DNA from: Arcuatula senhousia
Lineage: Eukaryota; Mollusca; Bivalvia; Mytilida; Mytilidae
Assembly: GCA_963971305.1 (NCBI GenBank)
Contig: OZ020313.1
Location: forward strand, 27,010,602-27,074,601
Length of the DNA: 64,000 bases
Direction: 5' to 3'
The position numbers were made by a program, and so were the translations under genes. The notes below the pieces were generated by a model. It was not told the DNA's origin. It saw nothing but the letters and a program-made list of their open reading frames with translations, and ran no database searches. How positions within the stretch are numbered: the stretch's first letter is position 1; every line of letters starts with the position of its first letter. Shown here in pieces: positions 24,558-35,928 of the stretch.

Positions 24558-25984
24558 AATAAAAAGCTTCGCCGAGCGCAGCATGATACGACTGCAACAT
24601 GTTGAACCCTGTACATTTTAGGCCCAATATGGATAGTCTATTGCTCTGGACACATGCAGCCCATGGTGGACTGACAAAGGTTTTTGACACATGCTGCTCT
24701 GGTGGACTTTCGACCCAGGGGGTAAAAATATAAATTTTTCAATTTTGTATTCTACTCTTGCAAAAAAATTGTCAAAATCGGACAAGAATTAAAAAAATCA
24801 ATTTCTGCCCCTTTTGGCCCCTTATTATGTAACAGGTGAAAAAAAGGTGGGGTTGCAAAAATAATTTCTCAAATTTGGATTCACTACTTGACAAAAATAA
24901 ACTTGCAAAAAAAAATTTCAAAAACAAACCAGAAATAAAAAAGTTTTGATTACAGCCCCTTTTGGCCCCTAATTACAAAACAAGTGAAAAAGGGGATGGT
25001 CACAAAAATTAATTCTCAAATTTGGATTCACTACCTGACAAGAATAAACTTACAAAAAAAAAATTTAAAATCGGACCACAAATAAAAAAGTTTTGATTTT
25101 AGCCCCATTTGGCCCCTAATTACTTAATAGGGGAAAAAGGGGGGGTCGCATAAATTTATTCTTAATTGTGTAAATGAGCTGAACATTTAAGCAAGCAACA
25201 GCTTCTCTCTACCTGCTATAGTTTTCATTTCATAGGCCAAAAACATGAAAAAACATTGTTTTAGGGGCTGTAGCCCCTATAAGGGGTCATCTGACGACTT
25301 TGACTGTATGGAGTTTTTTGTAGAGCTAAATGAGCTGAACAATTAAGCAAGCAACAGCTTTTTGCTATCTGCAATAATTTTCATACTATAGGGCAAAAAC
25401 ATGAAAAAACGCTATTTTTCACCTTTAAGGGGCTGTAACCCCTATAAGGGGTCTTCTGACAACTTCTACCAAATGGAGACTTTTGTAGAACTTTTGATCC
25501 TGAAGCAGTAGGGTGGCATCAGATTTCATCTATCCCTTATACTTTTTGAATTACAAGCCAAAAACAGTAGTCCGACACCCCTGGTCTATTTTTAGCCACC
25601 GCGGCCATGTTTTTTGACGAATCAGAAATTGAAACATTACTATAGTGCAGGACACCCTAATGATCAATCATACTAAGTTTCATTGAATTCTGTTCAGTAG
25701 TTTCAGAGGAGAAGATTTTGAAAAAGTTATTGTAGGAACAAACATAAAAGTTACAATTTTGGCCCCTTTTGGCCCTTAATTTCTAAACGAAAAAAGGGGG
25801 GACTCCCAAAATCAATCCCATCCATCCTTTAATGGTAAGAAATATCATTGTCAAATTTCATTGCATTTGGATAACTAGAACTAAAGTTATCGTGTATACA
25901 CTAAAGTTAACAGACGACGACGACAACGACGACGACAGCATCATACCATTATACGTCCGCAAATTTTTTGCAGTCGTATAAAAA
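24558..25984 (+). mobile_element. Chimeric A/B hairpin-ended element, copy 1
   Basis: The 5' end and first modules are family B (AAAAAGCTTCGCCGAGCGC). From about 25168 to 25735 the modules are family A, including TTCAGAGGAGAAGAT. The 3' end is family B again, with hairpin CGTCCGCAAA and TTTGCAGTCG. The A part has no A termini, so it is not a simple nested insertion. A near-identical copy is at 30178-31598. Confidence 0.65.
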
Positions 25985-26285
25985 CTCAATGATGATCTGG
26001 TTATAAAGCATGTGGAGAAAAAAAATAAGCTACATGCATGTACAATGTATAAGACTTTACATTTTATTTCTATATAATTTTCATATTTGTCTGTCATGTC
26101 TGTGAGCCTTTATATATACATACATACATACATATGTAGCTTAGATTTTCAAATGTTTTTCAGGTTCTTTTTTATGCACTCATATAACTTAATTTTTTTA
26201 CCAATTCCTGTAAAATGTATGTGAAAATATGCATTTGCAAAAAAGTTCATGATATATATTCATGTTATCAAATAAGGGCTTTTAC

Positions 26286-26840
26286 CAGTCGAGGGCATCA
26301 CCAAAATCAGTTATTTTTTAAATAACCATTTTCAGTTATGTGCTATTTTTAAATATAACCATTTTCAGTTATTTTTTAATTAAAGGCCATTTTTGAACCA
26401 GCTTTGTGGACTTCAGAATTTTTTCTTATCAATACTATTATTTTTCTTTGATAAATCAACATTTCCCCTTTAATTTAAAACCATAATATCTGTTACGCAC
26501 TACTAGGAAGTTACTACGCAAGGCAGTCAAAGTAAGGCCCCATGGGACATTAAATTCTCATTATAAAGCAATTGCCTAAACCAAGACCACAAAGTGACCC
26601 ATCCAGATGTTTTGTTTTATCATTCTCTTCAGATGTTTATATCAAACTTTTGATTCTACTCATTATATCATCAGATGTGGAACTTTAAAGAAAATTCAAT
26701 GTGTACATGAAAAAATAACCAATTTTAGTTATTTCACTAAAATTGACAAGGGAGATAATTAAAAAACTTTAAAAAATGCTTAAAATATAACCAATTTAAG
26801 TTATAAATTTTATAACTGATTTTGGTTATGCCCCTGACTG
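26286..26840. mobile_element. TIR element with TTTAC target duplication, hAT-like
   Basis: The left end CAGTCGAGGGCATCACC and right end GGTTATGCCCCTGACTG are inverted repeats extending through AAAATCAGTTAT (about 28 bp). TTTAC flanks both sides (26281-26285 and 26841-26845). The interior repeats ATAACC and CAGTTAT words. CAG-initial TIRs suggest hAT, although hAT duplications are usually 8 bp. A reverse fragment is at 11520-11654. Confidence 0.6.
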
Positions 26841-26844
26841 TTTA

Positions 26845-27138
26845 CAGGAAAAAGCAGGATCAGAAGACATGACAACTCTTCTGAAGAAAAAGCGAAGGAG
26901 ATGGATTGGACACATATTAAGAAGAAATAATGACGACCTAGCCAAAACTGAGTTAAGGTGGACACCAGAAGGAAGACGAAAACATGGAAGACCTAAAATA
27001 ACATGACGATGTACTATTGAGGCAGAAATGAAAGAACTTAGAACTAGCTTGGGTGAACTAGAGATAAAGGCACAGAACAGAGAAGATTGGAGATCACCAG
27101 TCCTTGCCCTATGTGCCTCCGGGCATAACAAGGACTAG
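26845..27138 (+). pseudogene. 5'-truncated non-LTR retrotransposon, ORF2 C-terminus
   Basis: The plus frame reads RRWIGHILRRNNDDLAKTELRW, then TPEGRRKHGRP, and ends REDWR..VLALCASGHNKD before TAG. The [RW]-x-GH-x-x-RR and GRR-x-x-GRPK phrases are typical of the C-terminal tails of animal LINE reverse transcriptases. One internal TGA (at a Trp position after PKIT) shows decay. A (TAGG)n tract follows the stop, a usual LINE 3' tail. Clade is unresolved. Confidence 0.85.
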
Positions 27139-27360
27139 GTAGGTAGGTACATGAAAAAAAATATAGGGGGGATCTCCCCCCAACTTAAGGGTACCACCAC
27201 CGGAATTTTAATTATTTTTTAACAACTCATAAGCATTTAGAAACATGTTTAACCCACCACCAAGGAAATAATAATTGGAGAGAATTCTGATCCCCTTGAA
27301 TACTTTTTCCTGGAAAGCCCTATTTGCCTTGTCCGTTGAAAAACTTACCAAGTTATCACA

Positions 27361-27953
27361 AAAGGACTAGAGCCACGAACCCCCATATTTGGCCCTGTTA
27401 ATACACAAATATCAAAATTGGTTTGTTTTACACCGAAATTTGTGTATGTATAGCTGGATGTCTGTGTTAAAAGAGAAAAGATTTGATTATGGTGTATAAA
27501 TGAATTTTCAAGTACACTAACCCTTCAAAAATAGCCTAAATCAGTGAGCTTTCTTTTTTTTGCCAAAATGACTTGTTTTCAGTCACAATTTTGTGATTTT
27601 CTATGTGGCGCCACCCCTCGCCCATCGAAATTTTTGTTGAAATATGAAGAAAATAATGTATTTATAAAATTTAAGCAAAAATATTTATGGGCGAAGGGTG
27701 GCGCCCATGTCATTTTCACCAAAAACCAGATGGAAAATTGTGAAATTTTGCTGAAATTAGCATATTTTCAATTTTAGCGTCACTTTATGACGTCGTAACA
27801 ATGTCACAAGTACAGAAAACTTTAAAATTGATTTTGTTTTGTAACAAGTAATCATTCTAGACTACTTGGCCACAAAAATCTTATCTAACAAATTAATTTG
27901 AAAAAATGGCCCGATTTAGGGCCAAATATGAGGGTTCGTGGCTTTGGTCCTTT
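27361..27953. mobile_element. Foldback TIR element with inner inverted repeat
   Basis: Outer inverted repeats of about 36 bp start AAAGGACTAGAGCCACGAAC and end in GTTCGTGGCTTTGGTCCTTT. A second perfect 19-bp inverted pair lies inside (27607-27625 and 27687-27705, GGCGCCACCCC). The open frame across it is a by-product of the symmetry. Confidence 0.6.
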
Positions 27954-28311
27954 ATTGAGTAAACAAGTAAATCTGTAAGATAATGCACACTTATCATGCT
28001 TATGATATATCCCCTCTAAAAATTATGCCTTGCATAAAAAAAACAAAAAAAAAAAACTATAACATAATTATAAGGAAAAGGAAGTAGACAGGCCTAAGGC
28101 ATGAAAATACCTTATGTTCCTACATACATAAAGCAATTCAAATACATGTAGCTTTTGCATCATGAAATCACAAAAAGATCTCAGTCAAAAATGGCCGGAT
28201 TTTGTTAAACAGGAATAAGAAGAATGACAGACCTAAAAACAAATCCTTGGTGCTGTATACCAAATATCAAGTGGCTGTGATAAGTAGTTGCTGAGAAAAC
28301 TGTAATGCACA

Positions 28312-28450
28312 TAGGCAGATCCAGGGGGGCCCCCTTTTGGCGGAAAAATTTGGTTGAATATATAGGAAATCATTGAAGCGTGACCAAAGCGGGCCCCCTC
28401 TTAGGCCAGTCAGTGGGCCCCCTCTTTTCAGAATCTCTGGATCCGCCTCT
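28312..28450. mobile_element. Small G/C-rich palindromic MITE
   Basis: The ends AGGCAGATCCAGGGGGGCC and CTGGATCCGCCT are inverted repeats, and GGGCCCCCTCTT appears twice inside. Elements with GGCGGATCCAGG ends are common in animal genomes. Flanking AATGCACA and ATGCAAAT are only loosely similar. Confidence 0.5.
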
Positions 28451-29100
28451 GATGCAAATTTCTTTATCCGCCCAACTGCCGCCGACATTCACCATTTTAT
28501 AACCAGGATTTTTCACTCTGTGAAATTCGGCCCAAAATTGTGTGTAATATTTGTTTGGATGGAGGAACTTACAGATGGACATACATAACCTTACCCCTGT
28601 TGCCTGTTGATGGTCTCTATTCACTAAGATCTGACAAAATTTAGAGACTTTCTTCAGTTCAGCCACTATAAAATAAGTCATAAAATTTTTAAAATTTCCA
28701 ATATATATTTCATATATTGAACATGTTGAAATAGAGAAATCTTTAGGTGAAGTAATAAAACCCAACATTTGCTTTAGCTTATGGTTTTCACCCTATCACC
28801 AGTAAAGATTACTTGCTGTGAACAGCATGCTCTATAAAAGAAATTTAATTATTAAAAAAAACATATTTATATTTCAGAAAGGTTTTTTTTTTCAAACAAA
28901 ATCATTAGAGCTTAGGCAAATTGAAAAAAATAGCTTCTCAGGTCCCTGCCTCATCAGTTTTGAGGCAGCCTCATTGTCAATTTTTATTGCTTTATCATAA
29001 AATAAAAAAGAAAATATCACCTGCCTCATCACTTTTTTGTGTATTTACAATATAAAGAAATGCCTCATCCACTTTAATGACCAAGGAAAAAATAGGGCAT

Positions 29101-29555
29101 GTAATGGGACATTAAATGATACCCCGCCACGTTATAATATCAAAAGTTCATAAAATTTGATTCCAAAGTAGCCTATCACGAAAACTGTTTTTCGGATCAT
29201 GCTGGAAATTGAACTTGACCTATAATTTATTGTACTCAATAGTTGTACAAAACATCATTTGAATCCCATGACGCATTTTCAAGTTATTGGTCTGAAACTC
29301 AAAATTTCATGAAATTTGATTTTTCAAAGTGGCCTATCTTGAAAACTATTTTTTGGATCATGCTGGAAATCAAAGTTGACCTGTATTTAATTGTACTAAA
29401 CAGCTGTGCAAAATATCATTCAAATCCTTTGAGGCGTTTTCAAGTAATTGGTCAGAAACCTTCGGGGACAGACGGACGAATGGATGGACAGACACTGAAA
29501 AAAACTGAGGGTATAACATAATACCCTGCCACTTAGTGTGGCAGGGTATAAAAAT
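29101..29555 (+). mobile_element. Hairpin-ended element family D, copy 1
   Basis: It starts AATGGGACATTAAATG with ACCCCGCCAC and ends with a strong hairpin at 29521-29549 (ATACCCTGCCAC, GTGGCAGGGTAT) followed by AAAAA. There are two modules of about 180 bp (AAGTGGCCTAT, TGGATCATGCTGGAAAT) and a GACAGACGGACG tract before the hairpin. Confidence 0.6.
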
Positions 29556-29832
29556 AAATTAGAAACCAAACTGACTCATCTGTTGACAAAAATGGTCTGA
29601 GAAGCTAAGATTTATTTTTACATGGCCCTAGCTAAGGTCATTTGGAAAAAGAATATATTTTTCCATCATCTTGGTATGCAAATCAAACAAATAGGAAAGT
29701 TACATGTTGGTAGTTTTTATGCTCATGACCTGACTTTACAAAGGGTTCATTAATTACACACTATATAAATTTACATGATTAAAGGGTACAAATTCCCCGG
29801 ATATAAACATGTCACACAAAGATTATACTTAC

Positions 29833-29881
29833 AAATATCTTGTAAAAGGACATTGTTTTCTTTACAACCTTGGCAATCCAT
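29833..29881 (-). CDS. UBF-like gene, most upstream well-supported exon
   Basis: This 49-bp exon has acceptor TTTTAG and donor GTAAGT. Only one frame joins the next exon without a stop; it gives WIAKVVKKTMSFYKIF. The W followed by a basic helix loosely recalls the N-terminal SANT-like segment of UBF. An in-frame ATG with A at -3 (AAAACAATGTCC) could be the start codon, or the frame may continue into further upstream exons. Confidence 0.5.
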
Positions 29882-30177
29882 CTAAAACAATAAATATAAT
29901 ATGCATGATAAAATACAATGTACACTGACTGTATGTAGAATACAATATGAGAATATTTATTTACATGTAAATCTCAAGTCTATTTCAATACATAACTAGT
30001 TTTGACTGCCTTGTTGCAAAGGCATATATGTTTTTGAAAGCATTATTTCTTTGATATTTGTGCTTTTATTGGTCTGTCACTATCAGCATGATCAGATAAT
30101 TTTATTTCTCATGCAGGATGGATGCAGGTTGCAATTTTGAGTGCATGATATCAAGAGTTAGAACTCCTCATTCAGTA

Positions 30178-31598
30178 ATAAAAAGCTTCGCCGAGCGCAG
30201 CATGATACAACCGCAACATGTTGAACCCTGTACATTTTAGGCCCAATATGGATAGTCTATTGCTCTGGACACATGCAGCCCATGGTGGACTGACAAAGGT
30301 TTTTGACACATGCTGCTCTGGTGGACTTTCGACCCAGGGGGCAAAAATATAATTTTCAATTTTGTATTCTACTCTTGCAAAAAAATTGTCAAAATCGGAC
30401 AAGAATTAAAAAAAATCAATTTCGGCCCCTTTTGGCCCCTTATTATGTAACAGGTGAAAAAGGAGTGGGGTTGCAAAAATAATTTCTCAAATTTGGATTC
30501 ACTACTTGACAAAAATAAACTTGCAAAAAAAATTTCAAAAACAAACCAGAAGCAAAAAAGTTTTGATTACGGCCCCGGCCCCTAATTACAAAACAAGTGA
30601 AAAAGGGGATGGTCACAAAAATAAATTCTCAAATTTGGATTCACTACCTGACAAGAATAAACTTGCCAAAAAATTTTTTTAAATCGGACCACAAACAAAA
30701 AAGTTCTGATTTTTGCCCCATTTGGCCCCTAATTACGTAATAGGGGAAAAAAGGGGGGGGGTCGCAAAAACTAATTCTTAATTGTGTAAATGAGCTGAAC
30801 ATTTAAGCAAGCAACAGCTTCTCTCTACCTGCTATAGTTTTCATTTCATAGGCCAAAAACATGAAAAAACATTATTTTAGCGGCTGTAGCCCCTATAAGG
30901 GGTCATCTGACAACTTCGACCATATAAAGTTTTTTGTAGAGCTAAATGAGCTGAACAATTAAGCAAGCAACAGCTTTTTGCTATCTGCAATAATTTTCAT
31001 ACTATAGGGAAAAAACATGAAAAAATGCTATTTTTCACCTTTAAGGGGCCGTAACCCCTATAAGGGGTCTTCTGACAACTTCGACCAAATGGAGACTTTT
31101 GTAGAACTTTTGATCCTGAAGCAGCAGGGTGGCATCAGATTTCATCTATCCCTTATACTTTTTGAATTACAAGCCAAAAACAGTAGTTTGACCCCCCCTG
31201 GTCTATTTTTAGCCACGGCGGCCATGTTTTTTGACGAATCAGAAATTGAAACAATACTATAGTGCAGGACACCCTAATGATCAATCATACCAAGTTTCAT
31301 TGAATTCTGTTCAGTAGTTTCAGAGGAGAAGATTTTGAAAAAGTTATTGTAAGAACAAACAAAAAAGTTACAATTTTGGCCCCTTTTGGCCCTTAATTTC
31401 CAAACGAAAAAAGGGGGGACTCCCAAAATCAATCCCATTCATCCTTTAATGGTAAGAAATATCATTGTCAAATTTCATTGCATTTGGATAACTAGAACTA
31501 AAGTTATCGTGTATACACTAAAGTAAACAGACGACGACAACGACGACGACAGCATCATACCATTATACCTCCGCAAATTTTTTGCGGTCGTATAAAAA
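30178..31598 (+). mobile_element. Chimeric A/B hairpin-ended element, copy 2
   Basis: The B-A-B order and junctions (A part about 30785-31340) are the same as in 24558-25984, with only scattered base differences. It ends with hairpin CTCCGCAAA and TTTGCGGTCGTA. A shared junction shows that the chimera itself was mobilised. Confidence 0.65.
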
Positions 31599-32336
31599 AT
31601 GTACATGTATGTATTTGAATTCTATCACAATTTACTATAAATCATCACAATATTCATACATGTACAATGTATATATACAGATACATGATGTATAATATTT
31701 CTTTACTTTTTTTTCAATTCTCAGATCAATTCTGCCAACCTCTATGAAGTTTCTACACAAGGCCTGTGTTCATGTGATTTCATGACATTTTAAAAGTTGA
31801 AATTTTAAATCTATCAATTCAACTTTTCAAGGACTTGACACTCTGAATTGACCCTCAGCAGTGCAAGGCAACAAGCAGGATCTGCTTAATCTTATGGAGC
31901 ACCAGAGTTCACACTCTTTAATATTACATGAGTTCATGTTATAGCTGTGGCTTTTGTAGCTCTTTATGGTCCTTTCGATATTTTTTCTTATTTTTGCGGA
32001 TTGCGGACCATAAGGTTACTGAAGCTACAGTAAGTAGTTCTTGTATGCTTTGTTCTTCTGATTAATTTTCCTTCTGATTTGAGTGTTGATCCAACTATGT
32101 GTGTTTTCCGTTTGTTGTTTTGGATGGTACTCTTTTGTCTATGCAGTGTACATGTTCAATCTAGAATTTGGCCACAGGAGCCATGCTGGCCCACATAACT
32201 CGCCATAACTTGTAGCTAGGGGTCAATAATATGACATAGATGGAATGGAGTGCTCAATAGACAACTAGTGAGGGCTTATGTTTCAGTTTTCAGAACAAAA
32301 TAAAGCTGTTTAATAAAGACATAAATTGGAACTTAC

Positions 32337-32377
32337 ACATGAAGCTTACTTCTCACTTTAGTTATTTTATAATAATC
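32337..32377 (-). CDS. Possible further 5' exon of the UBF-like gene
   Basis: This 41-bp candidate is bounded by an ATACAG acceptor and a consensus GTAAGT donor. It reads DYYKITKVRSKLH and leaves phase 2, which is what the exon at 29833 needs. It is short, and chance cannot be excluded. An open stretch just upstream on the same strand (about 32404-32593, behind an AG) has a coding-like K/S/E composition, but I found no donor that joins it cleanly. Confidence 0.3.
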
Positions 32378-32445
32378 CTGTATAAATTAATGTATACATG
32401 TTGTCAATTGTTTTACTTTTAAGATTTAATGTCTGTAAACCAGCC

Positions 32446-32529
32446 ATCTTGGATTTTATGTTTGGCAGGTTTTGATTTCGAGCTTGATCTTGGATTTTAT
32501 GTTTGGCAGGTTTTGATTTCGAGCTTGAT
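32446..32529. repeat. Perfect 41-bp tandem duplication
   Basis: Positions 32448-32488 and 32489-32529 are identical, beginning CTTGGATTTTATG and ending CGAGCTTGAT. The minus strand around it is open (about 32404-32593), so the 41-bp length matters: if this were coding, the duplication shifts the frame. Confidence 0.85.
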
Positions 32530-33111
32530 GTACATGTACTTGCAGATTGTACAGTTTCAATAATTTCTTTGTCGGCATTTTCTGTCACGGCACCTGTTTA
32601 ATGATGTTTTCCGCTGGTTTAGCTTGTTTCGCTCGTACAACAGATATATTAAACATGAGGAAATATGCAGAAACATCACACCCACAAAAATCAATAATAT
32701 TGACTACGTGATGTACACGCTTGAATATTTGCGTGATAAAAGGCGTTCTAAAGATCAAGCATATATTCTTTATATTTCCGGTATATCAAGGGACTTTCTC
32801 AAAACAACAAAAATAAAGTTGCGCCAGTTATGACCCAGGAGGTTCTTTCAAGTGCTTCAATTGAACAAAAAATGTGGGAATGCCACAATGGCCGGCTCTA
32901 GATTGAACACTGACTATGGTGTGATTTGAGTCTTGAACCGCCATTTTCAAGTTTTTATGAGTTGCTTGTGTGACATTTGACAAAAAATTGTAAGATCAAA
33001 GGAAAAAATTAAACAATCAAAGAAATTTGCTGACTGATGCATGAATATCATGAGAGTTGCATAAGACTTTGACAGGTCTGGCATTTCTACTTTAAATGAC
33101 TGTTTTCTTGA

Positions 33112-34245
33112 CTAATGACCTGTCAAGTCTTACACAAACAGACAAAATATTACTGGATTTTGCCAAAGTGTTTGATATAGTGCCACACCAACGCCTACTA
33201 CACAAACACCAAAGTTAGCAACTGGATGCACTCATTTTTACATAACAGGAATCAGAGAGTCATCCTAGAAGGCACAAAATCAGAACAAGTACCAGTTTTC
33301 GTCAGGAGTACCTCAAGGCACTTTTTAAGGTCCTCTGTTATTTCTGTTCTGCAAAATCATCATGCAGCAACCAAACTCTTAGCTGACCACCGCCTTCTCT
33401 TCTGCACCATCAACAATCACTGAGACAGCAACCTACTACAACAAGACTTTACAGCTCTTAATGAATGGGAAGAAACATGGCAAATGAGTTCTAATGTGAA
33501 AAAATCAGAATAATCCCCAAGAACAAACCACCAATACCTACAAACTACACACTACATGGACACACACTTGAAGTACAAGATGCAAGTAAATACCTAGGAG
33601 TCACCACAGTCATAGAAATTAGGAAGTTGTGTCTGGTGGACAGAATGCCTATTTTTATCAAATTTGCTAATTTTTTCTTATATATGTTTAATATAAATTG
33701 TTGCAAAATTTAACTGCACCGAACCAATTTTAACTGGATATTTCCAGCAGGTCCAGCTTCATTTCGAAGACTGCACCATACCAAGGCCAATGTAACTCAA
33801 CATGGGATAGACACATTGACAACACCATCCCAAAAGGAAATAAAACCCTAGGATTCATAAGAAGGAATCTTAAAGATTGCACCAAGAATGTCAAAGTAAG
33901 AACAACCATGGAATACGCAAGCACTGTAGAGGCTTGTTTAGGGTATATTGGGATATGGGATATTCACACATTTTCTTAGTGGGATATTTGAGGCAAAACT
34001 TATTGGGATATGGGATATTTTTGTCAATTTTATTTACAGGGATATGGGATACTGGAAAAACACTTATTGGGATACAGGATATTTGATGAAAAATTTATTG
34101 GGATATGGGATATTGGTACCCCCCCTAAACAAGCCCCACTGTATGGGATCCAACAAGCCGCACTATTAAGTAGCTAGAGAGAACATTGATAGAGTGCAGA
34201 AAGGAGCAGTACGATTCGTGATAACTGCCAAGAATCACATGTATA
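33112..34245 (+). pseudogene. Decayed non-LTR retrotransposon reverse transcriptase
   Basis: Scattered plus-strand frames give LLDFAKVFDIVPHQRLL, NWMHSFLHNRNQRVILEG, SGVPQGT, LNEWEETWQM, YLGVT, WDRHIDNT and NIDRVQKGAVRFV in the order expected for a LINE reverse transcriptase (palm motifs A and B, thumb, C-terminal region). The catalytic-site segment and domain links are lost to frameshifts, stops and deletions. Two foreign stretches interrupt it: about 33608-33788 (origin unknown) and the TIR element at 33929-34136. Confidence 0.85.
33929..34136. mobile_element. 208-bp TIR element inside the LINE, 7-bp target duplication
   Basis: Perfect 13-bp inverted repeats lie at 33931-33943 (GGCTTGTTTAGGG) and 34123-34135. 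CACTGTA is present on both sides (33922-33928 and 34137-34143). Removing the element and one CACTGTA restores the LINE phrase EYASTVWDP, which confirms the borders. The interior is five degenerate copies of TATTGGGATATGGGATATT. Confidence 0.85.
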
Positions 34246-34762
34246 ATAACGAAATTACCATGATAGGGGAATGGAAATGATTTAAATCAAAGAATGCGCC
34301 TTTCCTGCAGTGTTTACAATTTTGATTTAAAAACCGCGTGGTATTTCGTTCGGAACCATGGGTGAAGTTAAAACCTTGATGAATTTCCGTTCTCGACCCA
34401 ATGAAATCAGATTCGCGAGGGGGAAAAATATTTAGACTTTCGTTCACGTTCCCTCCGAATTCCTTACATGCAGTATAAAATAAACAAAATTGAAAAAAAA
34501 TAACAAACAAACGAAATAACAATAATGCATAACAAATCATGAAAAAGAACCAAAAATGTCACAATGAATTTTAAAAACTGACTAAACCTGACATCAGTCT
34601 ACTCAGTGGCCAAAATCACAGTTTTTTGGTGTCCAATTTTTTTTTATATCATTTAGACCGAAATGCAATTTAAGAAGACTTGGAATATATATTTATAACC
34701 AAATTTGCCTTAAAGGTGGTTTGTTTCACTCAAAATTATTCGACCATGTTGATTGATTATTT

Positions 34763-35205
34763 ATACCTTCGTGACGACAGGGTATATTTTTTGTGTGTGT
34801 GTATTTAATACAGCCATCAATCGGGATCTCGGATGTATTATTCCCGAAAACTTTAATATAGCATTGTCAAATTAAACAAATTCAATGTGAACTATCTAAC
34901 TCACACCAATTACCTAAATACGACCTGAGAAAATCATATCGAATTATTGTCTCAGATACGACATGATCTTTTTCTGAAGGGTCAAAATTTACTTAATCAA
35001 GTAATTTCTCAAACCTACATTTTTGAAATGCCATAATTGATCAGAAAACAATTGAACATTTTCCCTAAATTTCATCATATTTGGTCTATTGTGAGTTTCT
35101 ATATCAAGTTCCTCTCAAAGTTTCCATATTGGTGGATGTGGTGATTCTGAGAAAATCTAACTTGTAAAAAGTATATGTCCGTGATGATATAACAAAGTTT
35201 AGTCC
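34763..35205 (-). mobile_element. Possible reversed hairpin-ended element fragment
   Basis: ATACCTTCGTGACGACAGGGTAT forms a terminal-type hairpin, followed by a GT tract. The orientation would be minus. I could not find the other end, so the right border is a guess. 35206-35928 is AT-rich with no recognised gene. Confidence 0.3.
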
Positions 35206-35928
35206 CAAAAATATGTGCTTTTAGATCATTTTCAAGACATCATAAAATCAGTTAAAATCAAGCTGATTTTTCTTTTTTTTTCATTTTCTTTTTTGTCTAA
35301 GAAGAGTGGATATATTAATAATCATATTACATGGAATGAACATACATATTTATTGATAATCACGTTCAGAAATGGCATAAGTTTTTTTTATAGATTTTTT
35401 TTTATAAATGTTGCCAGCTGAAATATTGAATATAAAGAATATTGTAATAGATCAAGATCACCCAAATATGTGTACAAAAAAAAAATAAAAATCTGCTGTA
35501 CAAAGCCGTTTGAGTTTTCAGCCTGTTATGACAGCGTTTGTAAATTGACAGGCTACAGGTTTGATGGGATTTCCCCCAAAATTATAAAGTTATCACAATC
35601 TCTATTGGAAAGGCAATTTAAGTTTTTATTAATGAGTCAACCTTTGCTGGAATGTGGTTTTGAATAACAGTTTAGCAGATTTGTACAACATTGGCATCTA
35701 AATAATCAAATTACATATGTGAATGTTAGATCTTAGATCCATTAATATATGGTTAGGAAATAGCGAGACAGGATTACTTCGTCAAGACCGAATACCCACG
35801 ACAAGATAGCTACAAAAGGCAAGCAAGCCTATAAAAATCATCATCCGCCAATAAATGATTGAAATTTTTCTACCAAATGCCTGATATCAAAATAAAGGTA
35901 ATACTAAGCTATAAACATAGGGCACCTA

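Larger units (their letters stand above)
1257..29881 (-). other. UBTF-like: UBF-like HMG-box protein gene, ten exons, partial at both ends
   Basis: This is my own exon assembly. The exons in transcript order are 29833-29881, 24471-24520, 23505-23562, 22240-22362, 21411-21463, 14856-15006, 13821-13931, 8345-8440, 6015-6479 and 1257-1325. All have AG acceptors and GT donors, and the phases agree at every junction, giving about 408 open codons. Two HMG-box-like modules (around residues 33-95 and 110-195) are followed by a Lys/Ser-rich tail with acidic Ser-Asp stretches. From family knowledge, UBF has tandem HMG boxes and an acidic Ser-rich tail, and it binds rDNA in the nucleolus to activate RNA polymerase I. 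The second box resembles a UBF box in ending with a Glu/Gln-rich helix. Other multi-HMG proteins are possible. The gene continues past position 1, and its true start is upstream of 29881. Confidence 0.65.

Noticed and set aside
26826..27131. 101-codon minus-strand ORF
   Set aside because: It is antisense to the LINE C-terminal fragment, whose plus frame has clear family motifs.
32624..32833. 69-codon plus-strand ORF
   Set aside because: There is no in-frame ATG upstream, it starts at TTG, and no motif was recognised.
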